A stretch of 64,000 nucleotides of DNA from Plumapathes pennacea (Eukaryota; Cnidaria; Anthozoa; Antipatharia; Myriopathidae): positions 13,192,001-13,256,000 of the forward strand of contig OZ038464.1 in the NCBI GenBank assembly GCA_964036295.1, read 5' to 3'. Positions within the stretch are counted from its first letter, which is position 1, and each line of letters opens with the position of its first letter. The notes under the pieces are model-generated. The model was not told where the DNA came from. It saw only the letters and a list, made by a program, of their open reading frames with translations, and searched no databases. Both the position numbers and the translations under genes were made by a program. Of this stretch, positions 11,001 through 35,400 are shown piece by piece.

Positions 11001-11056
11001 GTTTTATCTTAAGTGACGCCATTCCTTCCGAAGACGACGACATATATATACTATAG
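5933..11056 (+). CDS. Type II transmembrane C-type lectin, four exons, two lectin domains
   Basis: Proposed exons are 5933-6329, 8111-8332, 9428-10102 and 10401-11056, stop at 11054-11056. All three introns are GT-AG and all are phase 1, so any internal exon can be skipped in frame. The four-exon product is 649 aa; without exon 3 it is 424 aa. Residues about 20-45 are a hydrophobic segment after a basic stretch, as in a type II membrane protein. Exon 2 encodes a stalk with NLT and NRT glycosylation sequons and a Thr/Arg-rich linker. Exons 3 and 4 each encode a full C-type lectin domain with cysteines, WIGL, EPN and WND motifs. In this fold EPN plus WND indicates calcium-dependent, mannose-type sugar binding. 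In corals such lectins are candidates for microbe or symbiont recognition, but that role is inference here. A poly(A) signal AATAAA lies near 11157-11163. Confidence 0.85.
6740..6870 (-). repeat. Degenerate TTAA-MITE copy in lectin intron 1
   Basis: Minus-oriented fragment recognised by AGCGATCAACTTTAATCTTC, then TTTTGATGGCTTACTTAGATGA and TGATTCTCAC, in the order typical of the family. Termini are decayed. Confidence 0.55.
7198..7588. mobile_element. Harbinger-type MITE with TAA target duplication
   Basis: A 391-bp element bounded by inverted GGCCCTGTTTACATGG termini and flanked on both sides by TAA (7195-7197 and 7589-7591). The interior is rich in inverted GGGAGGGTAACCCTCC blocks, so each strand could fold strongly. 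A 3-bp TAA duplication is typical of PIF/Harbinger elements. No transposase frame is present, so it is non-autonomous. It sits in intron 1 of the lectin gene, next to a TTAA-MITE fragment. Confidence 0.8.
7594..7796 (+). mobile_element. TTAA-MITE copy in lectin intron 1
   Basis: Plus-oriented copy with GCAGATTCTCTTAACC, GAAAATGTACGAGTCATGTA, ATCAGCTTTTATCTAAACAAG and a right end GATCACTCTTGGGAGTGAAA. The left terminus is missing or replaced by the neighbouring Harbinger-type element. Confidence 0.7.
7954..8022 (+). repeat. Poly-T tract in lectin intron 1
   Basis: A pyrimidine run that becomes an uninterrupted T tract of about 52 bases. It lies about 90 bases before the acceptor of lectin exon 2. 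Length in homopolymers of this size is unreliable in assemblies. Confidence 0.9.
8111..8332 (+). CDS. Lectin exon 2: glycosylated stalk
   Basis: The acceptor is a pyrimidine-rich TTCCTCACTTCTTCTAG and the donor is AAGG|GTAAGG. At 222 nt the exon is symmetric, phase 1 to phase 1. It encodes 74 residues: a hydrophobic start (KVLIIANLTAYLNRTLTEIL) with two N-glycosylation sequons, then a Thr/Arg/Pro linker containing ETTRNPSARV and KPTTSQTST. The linker half, about 120 nt, recurs almost unchanged at the 3' end of exon 3. That repetition is strong support that it is coding. Confidence 0.75.
8484..8946. mobile_element. MITE with AATAAGAGGACAGACACATA termini in lectin intron 2
   Basis: Inverted ends of about 25 bases: TCAATAAGAGGACAGACACA at the left (8485) and its reverse complement at the right (to 8945). 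The interior contains overlapping short frames on both strands but no recognised transposase. The corresponding second intron (10103-10400) lacks this element, so it entered after the exon duplication or was lost from the other copy. Confidence 0.7.
8904..9046. repeat. Long near-perfect palindrome
   Basis: Arms of about 55 bases (8904-8961 and 8993-9046) face each other across a loop of about 31 bases. Each arm includes ACGTCAGTTTTTT, GTCTGTCCTCTTATTGATCA and TGAAACGCGTCAT or their complements. The left arm overlaps the right end of the 8484-8946 MITE, so the palindrome looks like a second, inverted end of the same family. Confidence 0.8.
9113..9298 (-). mobile_element. TTAA-flanked piggyBac-type MITE, full length, with empty site known
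   Basis: A 186-bp element bounded by CCCTTTTACTCC and an inverted CTGAAAGGG end, flanked by TTAA on both sides (9109-9112 and 9299-9302). The duplicated intron at 10272-10275 has a single TTAA at the exactly corresponding place (offset 973), which is the unoccupied target. TTAA duplication with CCC-starting ends is the signature of piggyBac-superfamily elements. This copy is inserted in reverse into an older copy of the same family. Confidence 0.85.
9428..10102 (+). CDS. Lectin exon 3: first C-type lectin domain plus stalk linker, chimeric
   Basis: The acceptor ACGACAG|GC and the donor ACGG|GTAAGC make a 675-nt phase 1-1 exon. Bases 9428 to about 9982 match exon 4 at roughly 98-99%, including an acidic Ser/Gly linker and the whole lectin domain (HCPDGW to VYMCERP). 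Bases about 9986-10102 match the end of exon 2. The exon therefore fuses the front of exon 4 to the back of exon 2. Key motifs are WIGL, GEPNN and QWNDEKC. It is in frame with its neighbours in every splicing combination. Confidence 0.8.
10184..10380 (+). mobile_element. Older TTAA-MITE copy abutting the exon 4 acceptor
   Basis: Begins at TTAA|CCCTTTCACTCC (TTAA at 10180-10183) and runs through AAGAAAATGTACGAG, CAGCTTTCATCTGAGCAAG and GAAGTTGATCACTC. It stops about 20 bases before the exon 4 acceptor. The paralogous intron carries the same copy (about 9047-9108 plus 9303-9405, split by the nested insertion). The branch point of both lectin-domain exons probably lies within this element. Confidence 0.7.
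10401..11056 (+). CDS. Lectin exon 4: second C-type lectin domain and C-terminal tail
   Basis: The acceptor is ACGACAG|GC, identical to that of exon 3. It encodes 217 residues and the stop. The lectin domain is the same as in exon 3 except for a few residues, the most notable being a Phe-Gly to Leu-Cys change before YHNW that adds an extra cysteine. After the domain comes a unique acidic tail ending in DDDIYIL. EPN and WND motifs are intact. Confidence 0.85.
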
Positions 11057-11059
11057 GAC

Positions 11060-12400
11060 TTTATCTAAAGATATTTCTGCACTTAGCACACCGAAACAGT
11101 ATTCGCGGTTGTAGACTGCTTCTCGATTACTAGTTGTGTCTGATTATTTTCCAGCTAAATAAATATAGCAAATGCCAGGACTTTAGTTAATCGTAATACA
11201 TGTACGAGATACAAATGCTCCATTGTTGAGCCATGTGTACCTTTCCTGTAAAGACAGCAAATGCCTCTGATGAAGGCCTAACGCTCAAAACGTGAGTGAT
11301 CACCCTTATAGTGGTCAGCATATCCACATCAACCTTAACCCTTTTAATCCCTAGCTCAAAATACAGATTCTCCCAACTCTTTAGGAAGAAAATGTATGAC
11401 TGATGTAGTGAGAATTGATAGTTTATCAGCTTTCATCTTAGCAGGGTATCAAAAGCCAAGTTCTCCCTGCTGTACCATATGTTTTCTGGTGAGAAACTGA
11501 AGAAGAAAATCGACGTTGATCTGATTCAGTACATTCTACCGCTACCGTCACTCCAACGCAGAACAAAAATAGTACTCACAAGGAATACCATTTCATAACT
11601 AAAGACGCCTCATCATTGTATACTAAACCCAACTTCAACATAATGTTTTAGCTTCAACGCACGAACTTCATTGCGTTGGTTTTCCTCTTTTATGAACAAT
11701 TTTGTAACATTAATGCAACTTTAAGCTATCGTTATTTTAATGTTTGATTCAGTTCAATGTAATCACTATCACTATCAGAAAGTCAACCTCTTTTGTTAGT
11801 AGGATAAAAATACTAATAAAAGATCATGTTAGAAAGCGTCTACTTTGGTTCTGTAATTGTCCCTCGACCACAGTGCTTTGCGCGCATTGTTTTCATCCGG
11901 GTACCTGTCATTTGACGAAAGATTCACTAGAAAAATAAAGCTAAATATTTAGGTTTCCTGCAATAAACTTTACAAAGAATGACGTGATCAAGAAGACTTC
12001 GTCTGAACGCAAGGCCAAGTTAAAACACTTTACGGAGATAGTTGTACGATCCTGCTTAGATACACACATTCCACACAATAATCTCAGCTTTGTTGAAGCA
12101 TTTCACGTGTATAATCTAATAAATAACGCAAGGTTACCCGGAAGATGAAGTCAAAACGATTCTAATCCAAATCGTGGAGCGCATGCGCCATGTACCGGGT
12201 GTAATTGGTCCTCCGTTTGTAATTGGTGGAATCCTGACACGTGATCGAAAAATGTCAAATATAAGTCAACAAACTAAAATGTATGCTGTCGGCTCGACCA
12301 GCGCTACTCGGAGCAGATTAAATCCGCGGAAAAATATCTGAGCCTATTTCTCAGCCAAAATAAGTTTATTAATAATTTGTATTAATTTATTGATAAATGA
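11060..12400. other. Convergent intergenic region between lectin gene and DNAJC1
   Basis: Contains the lectin poly(A) signal near 11157 and a TTAA-MITE copy (11339-11527, plus orientation, right end decayed). Several AATAAA sites for DNAJC1 lie on the minus strand at 12363-12406. No gene was recognised in between. Confidence 0.6.
11339..11527 (+). mobile_element. TTAA-MITE copy downstream of lectin gene
   Basis: TTAA at 11335-11338 followed by CCCTTTTAATCCCTAGCTC, then AGGAAGAAAATGTATGA, TATCAGCTTTCATC and AAAATCGACGTTGATC. The right terminus is not preserved. Confidence 0.7.
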
Positions 12401-12401
12401 T

Positions 12402-25966
<13,565 letters not shown>

Positions 25967-26614
25967 CTTGAATTTTACAACTGAGTGACCTGGCCTGACT
26001 GCTACTTAGTTCAACCGCTGGACAGAATCACGCTGCACGGCGGGCACACATGCGTGACTTCGGCCTAATTGCTGCTGTCTGGTTGCTGTGGATATCAAGA
26101 ATTATTGGCGACTTCACCACGACAACGGAGTCCTCAGGAGTCTGTCAGCAGTGAAGCACGTGCAACTGGTTGATTGAGTTGCGGTTCACTACTTATGAGG
26201 ACCCCCGCGGTGAAACATCACCTCTCTTTGGTCAGAAGGCCGTTTCTAGCGTGATAAATGTGCTTTGCTATCCAGAAGTCAAACGTTCAGGTGACCAATT
26301 CTATTACCCTTGAATATGGCTTTAGTTCAGTCACCTGCACCAAACAATAAAATGTTTCCTAAAACTGAGATTTATGAAGCGGACATTATTATGCAAGGGC
26401 AAAGAGCACCTGTCAAAGGTTCGCTGATTGAACACGAAAAAGCTCATGGCATTGCTGCTTACTCGATTTCTTTTACTATTAATAGCTGAGACTCGAGTAT
26501 TTCTTCCCTTTCGCTTAATGCTGTCTTTTGTACTGCCAAACTTTGAATTTTCGAAAGTAAAAAATAAAGCCAGATGAACTCTGTTCAACAACATCGTGAA
26601 CTGAATAATTTTAC

Positions 26615-26700
26615 AATGCACTCATTGAAAGCTCTCGTTTGAGGGGTCACACTATTAGGTTTCATTTAACAGTAATGGGGTTAAAGTTTTCAAGGTTGAA
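26615..26700 (-). repeat. Single unit of the 89-bp repeat family
   Basis: CATTGAAAGCTCTCGTTTGA followed by GGTCACACTATTAGGTTTCA and TTTAACAGT, complementary to the arrays at 29.3 and 48.8 kb. Confidence 0.6.
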
Positions 26701-28038
26701 TCATATCACTTTACTGTTGGTAGTGAAAAAAGTGTTTAAATGTTAAAAATGTCCGCATTAAGTTTTGTATTCTCAAACCTCGTAAGCTGCACTGGTCAAC
26801 GGGTTCCACCGCAATTCCGCAGCCATGGATCAACTGCCTAATCAGTGAAACATTCTGGAGTCCAAATGTTAACTTTCATCCATATTTTAAGGAGGCCGTT
26901 TTTACATCTTCGCCGTCTTGTGGCATAAACTTTATGCCAACGGACGGCGCGTGCACACGTAAATGAACATTTCTACAAAGTTTTAATAGAGCACGGAACA
27001 AAACCCCAAAATATATTGGAGAAGTAAGGGAGTATTTTGCAGCCACGTACGTTAAACTTTAACTCTAAGGAGAACGTAAACTTCGCCCTAAAACACAGTA
27101 TATACACATAATATTAAAAATAGCTCTCTACAGTGAATGAATATGGATTTTGAGTGTGTACTGAATTGCAGCGGACGAGTCGAGGTTTGCGTGCAGAATT
27201 GAATACACCTGAACCTCACCTAAGCTTGACAATGGGATGTATTGAAAAGCTAAAATTCCTAAGTACCTGTTACGGCTTTTTGTGAAAGGTCGTAAAAAGG
27301 CTTTTAACTTTGTTGCGTAATAAAAATGCGGCCATACTTTAATTTGTTCCGGCTGAGTGCGAAAAAACGCACCAGTATAATTTATTCATGCACTTAAAAG
27401 ACAATAATAGCAACACTTGAGCTGCTCAATCTGTATAAGCTTGTTGTAATTATCATGGTTTCGTTACCTAGGAGTATCAACTAAACTTTCTGGTGGTGAC
27501 ACCTGGCGATGTTCTCAAGACGTCATCGCACGCTGCTCGACGCGGCTTTTATTATAATATATGATAAAAAAATATCGATGACTCAAACCATATCAAATTC
27601 TGTTCCCTCAAATGCATTGCTAGAGAGCGACATCACATGCAGAATCACCGCGGAACGGCACAAATCGACTTAAAAATGTTATGAGCCAGAAAACGAAACG
27701 AAGGGATCAACTGTTTCAGAGGTGTGGCGCAGCTGGTGTAGTGTGTGCAACAACTTTTGGGACTGAGGACGCCTACACAAACAGCACGTACCGTAAAGCA
27801 TTCCTTTGTTCTCGCTGTTGGACAACGAAGAGCTCAGTCAATAAAACCACCATGCTAAGCCGTTTAGTAAATACTGAATATGCTGTTATATAATATGCTC
27901 TGAATATGACTGTATGGAACTACATGATACGTCGACACACTAAAGTAATTAGTAACCGACTCGTTCAGCCGTGACAACACCCCGAGTTTCTTAGAAAACT
28001 TACAGACATTTTAAATACCCAGGCTCTTCCTACAGAAG

Positions 28039-28079
28039 CCCCCCCCCCCCCCCTCCTCCCCCCCCCCCCCCCCCTCCCC
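28039..28079 (+). repeat. Poly-C tract
   Basis: Runs of 15 and 18 C separated by TCCT. The complementary strand is poly-G and could form a G-quadruplex. Length is assembly-sensitive. Confidence 0.9.
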
Positions 28080-28134
28080 TTTTTTTCCTGGATCGTAGCT
28101 AAATGACCCACCCAACCTAAATGACCCACCCCTT

Positions 28135-28353
28135 CCTTTCAACTCTCTCAATTCTGAGAGTAATAAACTCCAACTGTCCCCTAGTTTCAGTCTCTCACCA
28201 GAGATCACATGATACAGTATGGAAAACTTCATAACTGATAGCTTGACAGCTTGCCTAGATGACAGCGGAGTAAACAATCAATTCTCGCTACATTCCTCCG
28301 GCACACACATATTTCGGTAATGGTTGAAACAATTCATGGGAGTGAAAGGTTCA
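28135..28353 (-). mobile_element. TTAA-MITE copy
   Basis: Minus-oriented copy with CTGAGAGTAATAAACTCCAA, TCAGTCTCTCACCAGAGATC, CTTGCCTAGATGACAGC and a right end TGGGAGTGAAAGGTTCAA. Termini have diverged from TTAA. Confidence 0.7.
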
Positions 28354-28483
28354 AATGAAAGACTCCTAGTGTGCGTGTGTGTGTGGACTGTGTATTCAAA
28401 GTTTGTGATAACCAAATCCTTGCCCTGTCTAATGTGAGCAAATTGGGTAGCAAGAATGCTTTATCTAGTACGTTTTAAATTGG

Positions 28484-28660
28484 TGAAGGTCCGGACACAC
28501 GGTGTAATAAAAGTAAAAATATAACTCCTGCTTCAGCAACAGTGCACGTACAAATTGCACTGCGTGTCCACCGTGACCTAGGGCTCAGTTGCGCGCAACG
28601 TTGACGTGCGCGTGGAAGGGCGTGGTTACTGAGTTGCACCGTGTGTCCTCGGGACCTTCA
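28484..28660. mobile_element. MITE with TGAAGGTCC termini
   Basis: About 177 bp bounded by TGAAGGTCCGGACACACGGT and the inverted ACCGTGTGTCCTCGGGACCT. The interior has CGTGTCCACCGTG and GTGCACG blocks. No coding capacity. Confidence 0.75.
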
Positions 28661-28974
28661 TCAAAACATGGAAAAGTAGCCGCGGCTCTTAGATATAGTA
28701 TGTTGTTGCTGAAAACAGTTAAATGATTTGTAAAAGAGAAGCAGATCAAACCGAAGTTTTCCGCTGACAATGTCCAGCTAAGTTATGGAACTAGATACAT
28801 ATACCGTTACTGCTACGCTGTGAAACTATATATTCGTAGAAGCGTCGTTAATGTTGCTCAGGAACGTCATATACACTGACAAATGCGAAAAGAAACTAAT
28901 ATGTCAAACAGAAGCAAAAAAAAGGACAAATGAATACTTTGTATCCAAGCGAAAGCGTCCTACACAAAACAGTT

Positions 28975-29190
28975 AACGCTTTCTGAGCGGACACTCTCGT
29001 TAGCGGACAGTTCTACTTACGGTACGAAACCCCGTTTGAACTAAGCGGCCGCGGACACCTTTGGGGTAAGACTCGGGTTTTATTCAAGCTCCCGTAAGCG
29101 GCACCTATTCCCTAGACGACGAGTGGACGGTGGTTTTAAGAATCATTCAAGTAAGCGGTCAGTTCCAGTTGCGGTCAGACTTCCTTCCAC
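28975..29190. repeat. Decayed mariner-type MITE (AAGCGGACA family)
   Basis: Contains GAGCGGACACTCTCGTTAGC, GGACAGTTCTACTTACGG and AAGCGGTCAGTTCCAGTTGC, in the order seen at 20872-21314. Outer ends are not preserved. Confidence 0.6.
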
Positions 29191-29289
29191 TAGTTCCCGA
29201 CTTCATAGTGAAGCAACAAAGTCAGCACAGAAAAAAATATCTTCAGATTGCTGAGCTTTTTTTTCTGCTTTTACCCCTTCCTCTCTGTT

Positions 29290-29690
29290 CCTGAAAACTG
29301 TGACTGCTCAAGTGAAAGTTTCCAATGAGTAAATTCTACTTCCAACTTTCAACTCCTGCCAACGTACTCAAATGAAAGCAGTAGTGCTCACTTCCAACTC
29401 CTGAACTGTCAAATGAAACCAAATGGTGGGACCACTCAAATGAAAGCTCTCAATGGTTATATTCCCAAATCAGTGTTCACTTCCAACTCCTGAACTGTCA
29501 CATAAAATCTAAAGGTGTGACCACTCAAATGAAAGCTCTCAATCTCTTATAGCAATTAGTGTTCACTTCCAACTCCTGAACTGTCAAATGAAACCAAATA
29601 GTGGGACCACTCAAATGAAAGCTCTCAATGGGTACGTTCCCAAATCAGTGTTCACTTCCAACTCCTTCAAATGAAAATCGAGGTAACATA
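29290..29690 (+). repeat. Tandem array of the 89-bp repeat family
   Basis: About four units. Each has GTGTTCACTTCCAACTCCTG, ACTGTCAAATGAAACC and ACCACTCAAATGAAAGCTCT. Units differ by substitutions and small indels. No open frame of interest. Confidence 0.85.
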
Positions 29691-32407
29691 AATGCGTCGA
29701 TCGATATTTTACGCTTATCGGGTAAAAAATCCGTGGATTGAGCGGAAAAGTGTTAAAACTGCTAACTCAGCAAAACTCAGTTGATTTAAAAGTCGAAAAG
29801 ACTTGCAGTATTTACCGAGACTAATCACCCCTTGACAGCTCTTTCCTAATGGGTGTTTTTGATCCTCGTTGATCGTCCTTCAGTATTTATGCCGGCTGCA
29901 AAACTCAACTAAAGCTGCGTGGTTTTCGCGTCTAGTTTTGTCTTTTCAGTGCGGAATTTGTGATCGATTATACTCTTTCATTTCATGGTGACTTCTAATT
30001 ATAATAAACTGTTTTTAATATCCTAAAAAAGGCAAACAAGATGTGTGTTTAGTCGCCTGACAGGAAGCCGAGAATCAAACACATTATGGAACAAAACTCA
30101 TATAGCAAGACACGTTTTTTGTATTTCTTGTCCAGGATCAGAGGCTTACAAAATCAAAGCCGCTATTTAGCCGCTGGAAGTAGTCAGTAAAGCAGTGAGG
30201 CCTAATTTGCCTGACAAAAGGTGGCGTTATCGAGTATCCTTGAACAACACTATCACAATGAACGAAACACTTTCTTTAGGAATTTGCTAAGCTTTACTGG
30301 TGGTTTCCATGACTGATTTGTGACGAGTAACCCGGCAACTTCGTCATTTTTGGCGTCAAAACTGCAATCAAATAAAATTCGGAATTCACTTCTGCAATTA
30401 TATCACATTGTTGTGAAAGTACACATTCTTTGAAAATAATTAATAAAACCCAAAAGGTGCGCGATATGACAATGAATACACACTGCTTTTAACAGGTTAC
30501 AGAATTTCAATTGAATTTCAAAACGAGATCAAGATACTCGTGTTCGTACTAACACCTTTGTTTGATAAGGACAAATGTTACAACTGCGAGCGAATCCTTA
30601 CACGCAGCTGTAAAACGCGTAATCTCGTATCGCGTCGGAAAGGAGTCTTAGTGAAGCTTCAAGCTCGAGTGAGTGTTTTCGGAACGCGAGCCGAAAGACA
30701 ATTAAAGTACCGTCTTTGTTTTCTTCCTGCTTCGGTGTCGATTGAATCAGCTGTGGTCCTAAAAGCGTATTATGTTCAGTCTCACGTATATATTCACAAA
30801 CAATCAGCTCTGTCTTAATTGTTAATTAGAATTTCACAAAAAAACTGAATCGTTTGGCTTGTTATTGACTCAGCTGAGGCATAGCCGCTTGTTCCACATA
30901 CCTAACCGTGCCAATTATCTCTGTCAGACAGTCTTAGATAGAGAAAGTACACCAAGGTAAAGAGTAAAGAGCTGCGACACTCAAAGGAGACCGAACGCAT
31001 TGTGAAATAATACAACTGATCCAGTAGCATTCTTCATCTACCTGAACAAAGCAAAGTAGCTCAACTGTCCACTAGTGTAAACATTCTCGTTGACTTTGGT
31101 CGCTAACATCTCAGTCGAACCAGGGTAATCAAGTAATTTAACTTCACGTCAGATAGGAAGTATAACTCCACGCAAAAACTATGCATCCAAACCAAACGAG
31201 TGAAAACTGTTATGAGCGTTGTGCGGTTATTCCGCATGGTGAACATACATTCAAATCGTGTTTATTTAAAGGATTCTTAATCGTTGTTAAATAATATAAT
31301 TCCTAACAAGCCGTGAGAAAGTCGCATCGTGCCACTTCGGATTTCTGCAGGCATATTCCCACGATGCAGATGGATAAGGGAGATAATAAAAGGCAATAAA
31401 TCAGAGCGTCACAGTAGATTTCATGAGTTACACACAACAAACTGACCGCTCGGGATGTGGCCTTGGGGGAAATCGCACAAACCACACTAAAAGCGTACGG
31501 CGCCCACAGCACCGAAGTGTTTTTGGACGAGGATTGTGTTTATAGAAGACGTTCAAAGGATTGGATTTACTCCTCACTGTTATGGCGAAGACTTTCCAGC
31601 AAAAGGAACACACTACATTGAAGTGAAGTATGGCTCTGGTTTAGTTTCTCCAGGTTGATCTAATCGTTGAACCAACACCGACTCGATTCTAATCGTTAAC
31701 CCTTTTGAATCCACAGGAAATACGCAGCTTGCTACCCAGTGAACTAGTTTTTTACTCAAACCGAGTTTTAATTCCTGATAGCTGCGTATCGAAACTGAAT
31801 GTCCGTACGAATATACTTCTGAAAATTGCTGATACCCTAATTGGACATTAGAGGTCCGAAATAGACCAGATTTGACGGTAAAGAACAACAACACAAAATC
31901 TTACTTCGCGATCTGTATAAACGCGGCGAGGATATGCGTCGATCGCGCGCAATCTGGGCCAAACTGAAGGAAAAAGCATTATAATACCCTTGCCAGGTAA
32001 ATCCTGACCAACAACTCAGTTCTCAAACTATAGACACCGCCTCGGGCAACCGGTGCCATATTGATTGAAAATCCAAGGCGAAATGACACAATAGGCGACA
32101 AAAACCTGACTGTTACTCATATGTGAAAGAGTGAGCCAGTCACTTAATAGATATTTCTCTATTTATTTATTTATTTATTTACTGAATGTTTTCCTTTGAA
32201 AATTAACTAGGCATGTTGTGCTCGCTAACCGCCTGTTTATATCAACCAGTTAACCGATCTATTTGCAACGTTTCTATCACTACTTCTGTTCGTTTATAGT
32301 TAGCTTTGTTTTTCTGATCGCAAAGGTTAAAAAATCCATACATCGAAATTCAGTTGTCACAAGCGGCATAAGTGTGAATCCCACATTTGACATGTATATC
32401 AAGTTAT

Positions 32408-32410
<3 letters not shown>

Positions 32411-32460
<50 letters not shown>

Positions 32461-32479
32461 TTTTGTTTTGTTTTGTTTC
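32411..32479 (+). repeat. Poly-T tract with TTTTG pentamers
   Basis: About 49 T followed by three TTTTG units. It creates a spurious frame rich in Phe (or Lys on the other strand). The complement could be the A-rich tail of an old retroelement, but no body is recognisable. Confidence 0.9.
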
Positions 32480-35400
32480 TTTTCAGTATTGTTCTGGAAA
32501 CTGACAATTCTCAGCTTAGGCAAATACATCATAGCCCATAACGCTTTCACTGCTGAACAAGACCGCGGGTAACATATAAAAGGAGAAATTCTCTGCCTCG
32601 CGAATGAAGGCAAAGATAAGCATTTTTGAAGGAAAAGTGAGAATACATTTAAAAAGCAGATTACGTGCGCTACCCCGATCAAACACTGTTTATCTTGTGA
32701 TCTATATTTACTGGTATCTTATCAGTCCATGTATCAATCAACTATTCAGGAAGCTAAGCTCTTAGAATGCCCCCACGAAGCAAGTTAATGTTCCATTAGA
32801 ATTCACTTAGCCATGCATGAATACGAAAATATGAGTCGAAATGTCGCGCGCTCTCTGATCTCTAGTCGGACGAAGAGTCGGTCTGTATTCTGTTTTCAAT
32901 TCATTGCATCAAATCCGTTGCGAAATCGTTTACAGCCGATTATTTATCTCATCTTTCGTTCTCTCTCTATTAAAGTACTATCAACGAGGAATACGTAGTT
33001 TACAAGGAGTCAAAATCGGTTAGCGAAACGACAGAAAACTCTTGTATAGCCGCTTGCACGAAGCACTTTCGGAGACAAGGTTGTAAAACAAAACATTCGC
33101 ATCTTGTCTCCTGCTGGGTTGCCCCGAAAAGTTCCAAGGTTTTGTTATATTTGAATACAGTATTTTTGCCAGATAAAGTGTACAGACGCAATACATCTAA
33201 CTTTCCTCGATTCACCTAACATCCACTAAGGAACACTTGATGTCATTCATTATATTCCGCTGTCGCTCTATAAGGGAGCGCTATTCGAGTTCATTTTTAT
33301 TCTAAAAGCTCGCTATAGAAATTTACTTTTGAGTGAAATGTATTTCGTATGCAAAATTGGCTTGTTCTAGTGGGAAAACAGGTGTTTTTTGGAAGTGATC
33401 TGAATACAGTTATTATTATTTTTTTGTTTCACAGATTGGTTGTTTCGCAACTCATGTTTCCTTCCTCTTGGAAAAAACTAGAATACTTTTGTTTCATTAA
33501 CTTCGTTATCAGTATTTCATTGCAGTATTTAATCTTATTTTCGGGTCATTTTTCTCTATTCAAACGCGACTCTTTATCTTCGCAGCGAGTCTCTGTACGG
33601 CAGTGGTAATAGTTTTGATTATATGCAGAAATTAATATCTCGTTTCCCACCCGTGGACCAAAGACCGAAAGATGAGATTACACCTATTGTGCTACAAACA
33701 GCAACACAGGTAAACAATCATGAGTTTCAGAAAAGTATCTTTTTAAGAATTAGCCCATCCTTCCGTTAAAGAGTTGTGCAAATGCTAAAAGTGATTGTAG
33801 CTTCTTCGCAATGAATTGTAAAAATATATGTATATTAAAATTGCATGAACTTTTAAGTCCCTGAAGTAGCTTCCTCCATTTAATTTCCTTGTTTGTTTTC
33901 TGTGCTGCGAAATGGTTTGGGTTTATTTCGAAATCAGGGAATCGCTTGTATTTCGTTTAAAATGAAAGATTAAAAATTAGCGGAGAATCAAATCGTCTTT
34001 CTATAGCTATACTGATACGAATACATTTCCGATCGAAAACTCTTTAAAACTGATACTTTCTCTTCCAACTGGTCACAAATGTTACCGCCTTTGAAGTCTA
34101 GCAATAAAAAGACATGCTAACAATAGAGAAAATGAAGATAGTATATGAAGCTGTTTCAATTCTACTTCTTATGATTGTAAGACCATATGTAGCCTTCCCA
34201 CGGTTTATCGTTATTCCGAAGCAGCTGAAAAAAAAAAAAAACTAAACAAATACATCTTAATGAACAATGCATTAACTGCCCATTGGCATAGCGGGGATCA
34301 CTAGCTTTCTTCTGAATTTTGCATTTAGACCTAATTAGCATTTCTTATGTATTTGTATATTCGGCTTGTTGTAAGATCAAACAATAGTGGGTGCGCGACT
34401 GAGTGTATCTTCCATTGTATCCTTTCTCATACAAGAAAATACACTATCGAAGTCGAATTACTGGCACACACAACATCTTTGAAGCCCCTCTACTCAAAAG
34501 GAAATCATTATTGCGAGGCCTTTGACGAGCATACAATCGAAGCAGACAATAGGTGCGAAATGGTATAAATATCTTTTGTATCTGATCCGCTCAACAAAGT
34601 TTAGTCGAGGGCAGTCGTAGAAAATAATTTAAAGATAGATTAAAAGCTGATTTTTCATCCCCTCGAAAGAGAAACTCTATCATAAAACAGACAAAACAAT
34701 GCTGTCTCGACTTAAAAACGAATCCGCTCAGAGATATTATAAGCGGCGAAAATTGTTTTATTAATAACCTAATTGGTTTTCTCAGGCAAAAATATGGGAC
34801 ACCGAAAACTTCAGCTATCGTTCAATATATCTCAAGAATATCCTAAAGGATGCGTATAGAAACGAAAACTATAAAACCAATAGTTGTTTTCCTGAAAATT
34901 AAACCACAAATTAAATAAAACTTTACATCCAGTGTTGTTGACATCTCTCGTTTTCACCTCCTCTCGTGAAATGAAGGGATTCATTATCATATCTTGAATT
35001 TCTTTGCTAATTTTCATGATTTAAAAGGAACAGTAATATTATCACAGATAGAAGAAATAACGTATGGCGTTTTTTTTTTTTTTTTTTTTTTTTAGTGTGT
35101 ATTCAAACATGTTCTAGGCGACTTCTGGAACTGCATTAGAAAAAGCATTAATGCGATATCGCTAATATTTGAAGCGACTTTCCCTGGGTTTTAATTACAG
35201 GCAAGAGTTAATTACATCCGGCAGAAATGTTGCTTCAATATTTTATCACACCAGGAAATGGGTTTCAAAACATATCTTTGTTTGAGAATAATAATAGTAA
35301 TGAGCTACATAACACTTCTCGTTTTCCTGATAAGGATCAGACGTATACGCGGTGGGGTAAAAAGCAAGAATTTCAAAAGTGAAACTCGGGCAAATAAAAT

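Noticed and set aside
32280-32682. Lys-rich and Phe-rich frames
   Set aside because: They are produced by a long poly-T tract and TTTTG pentamers.
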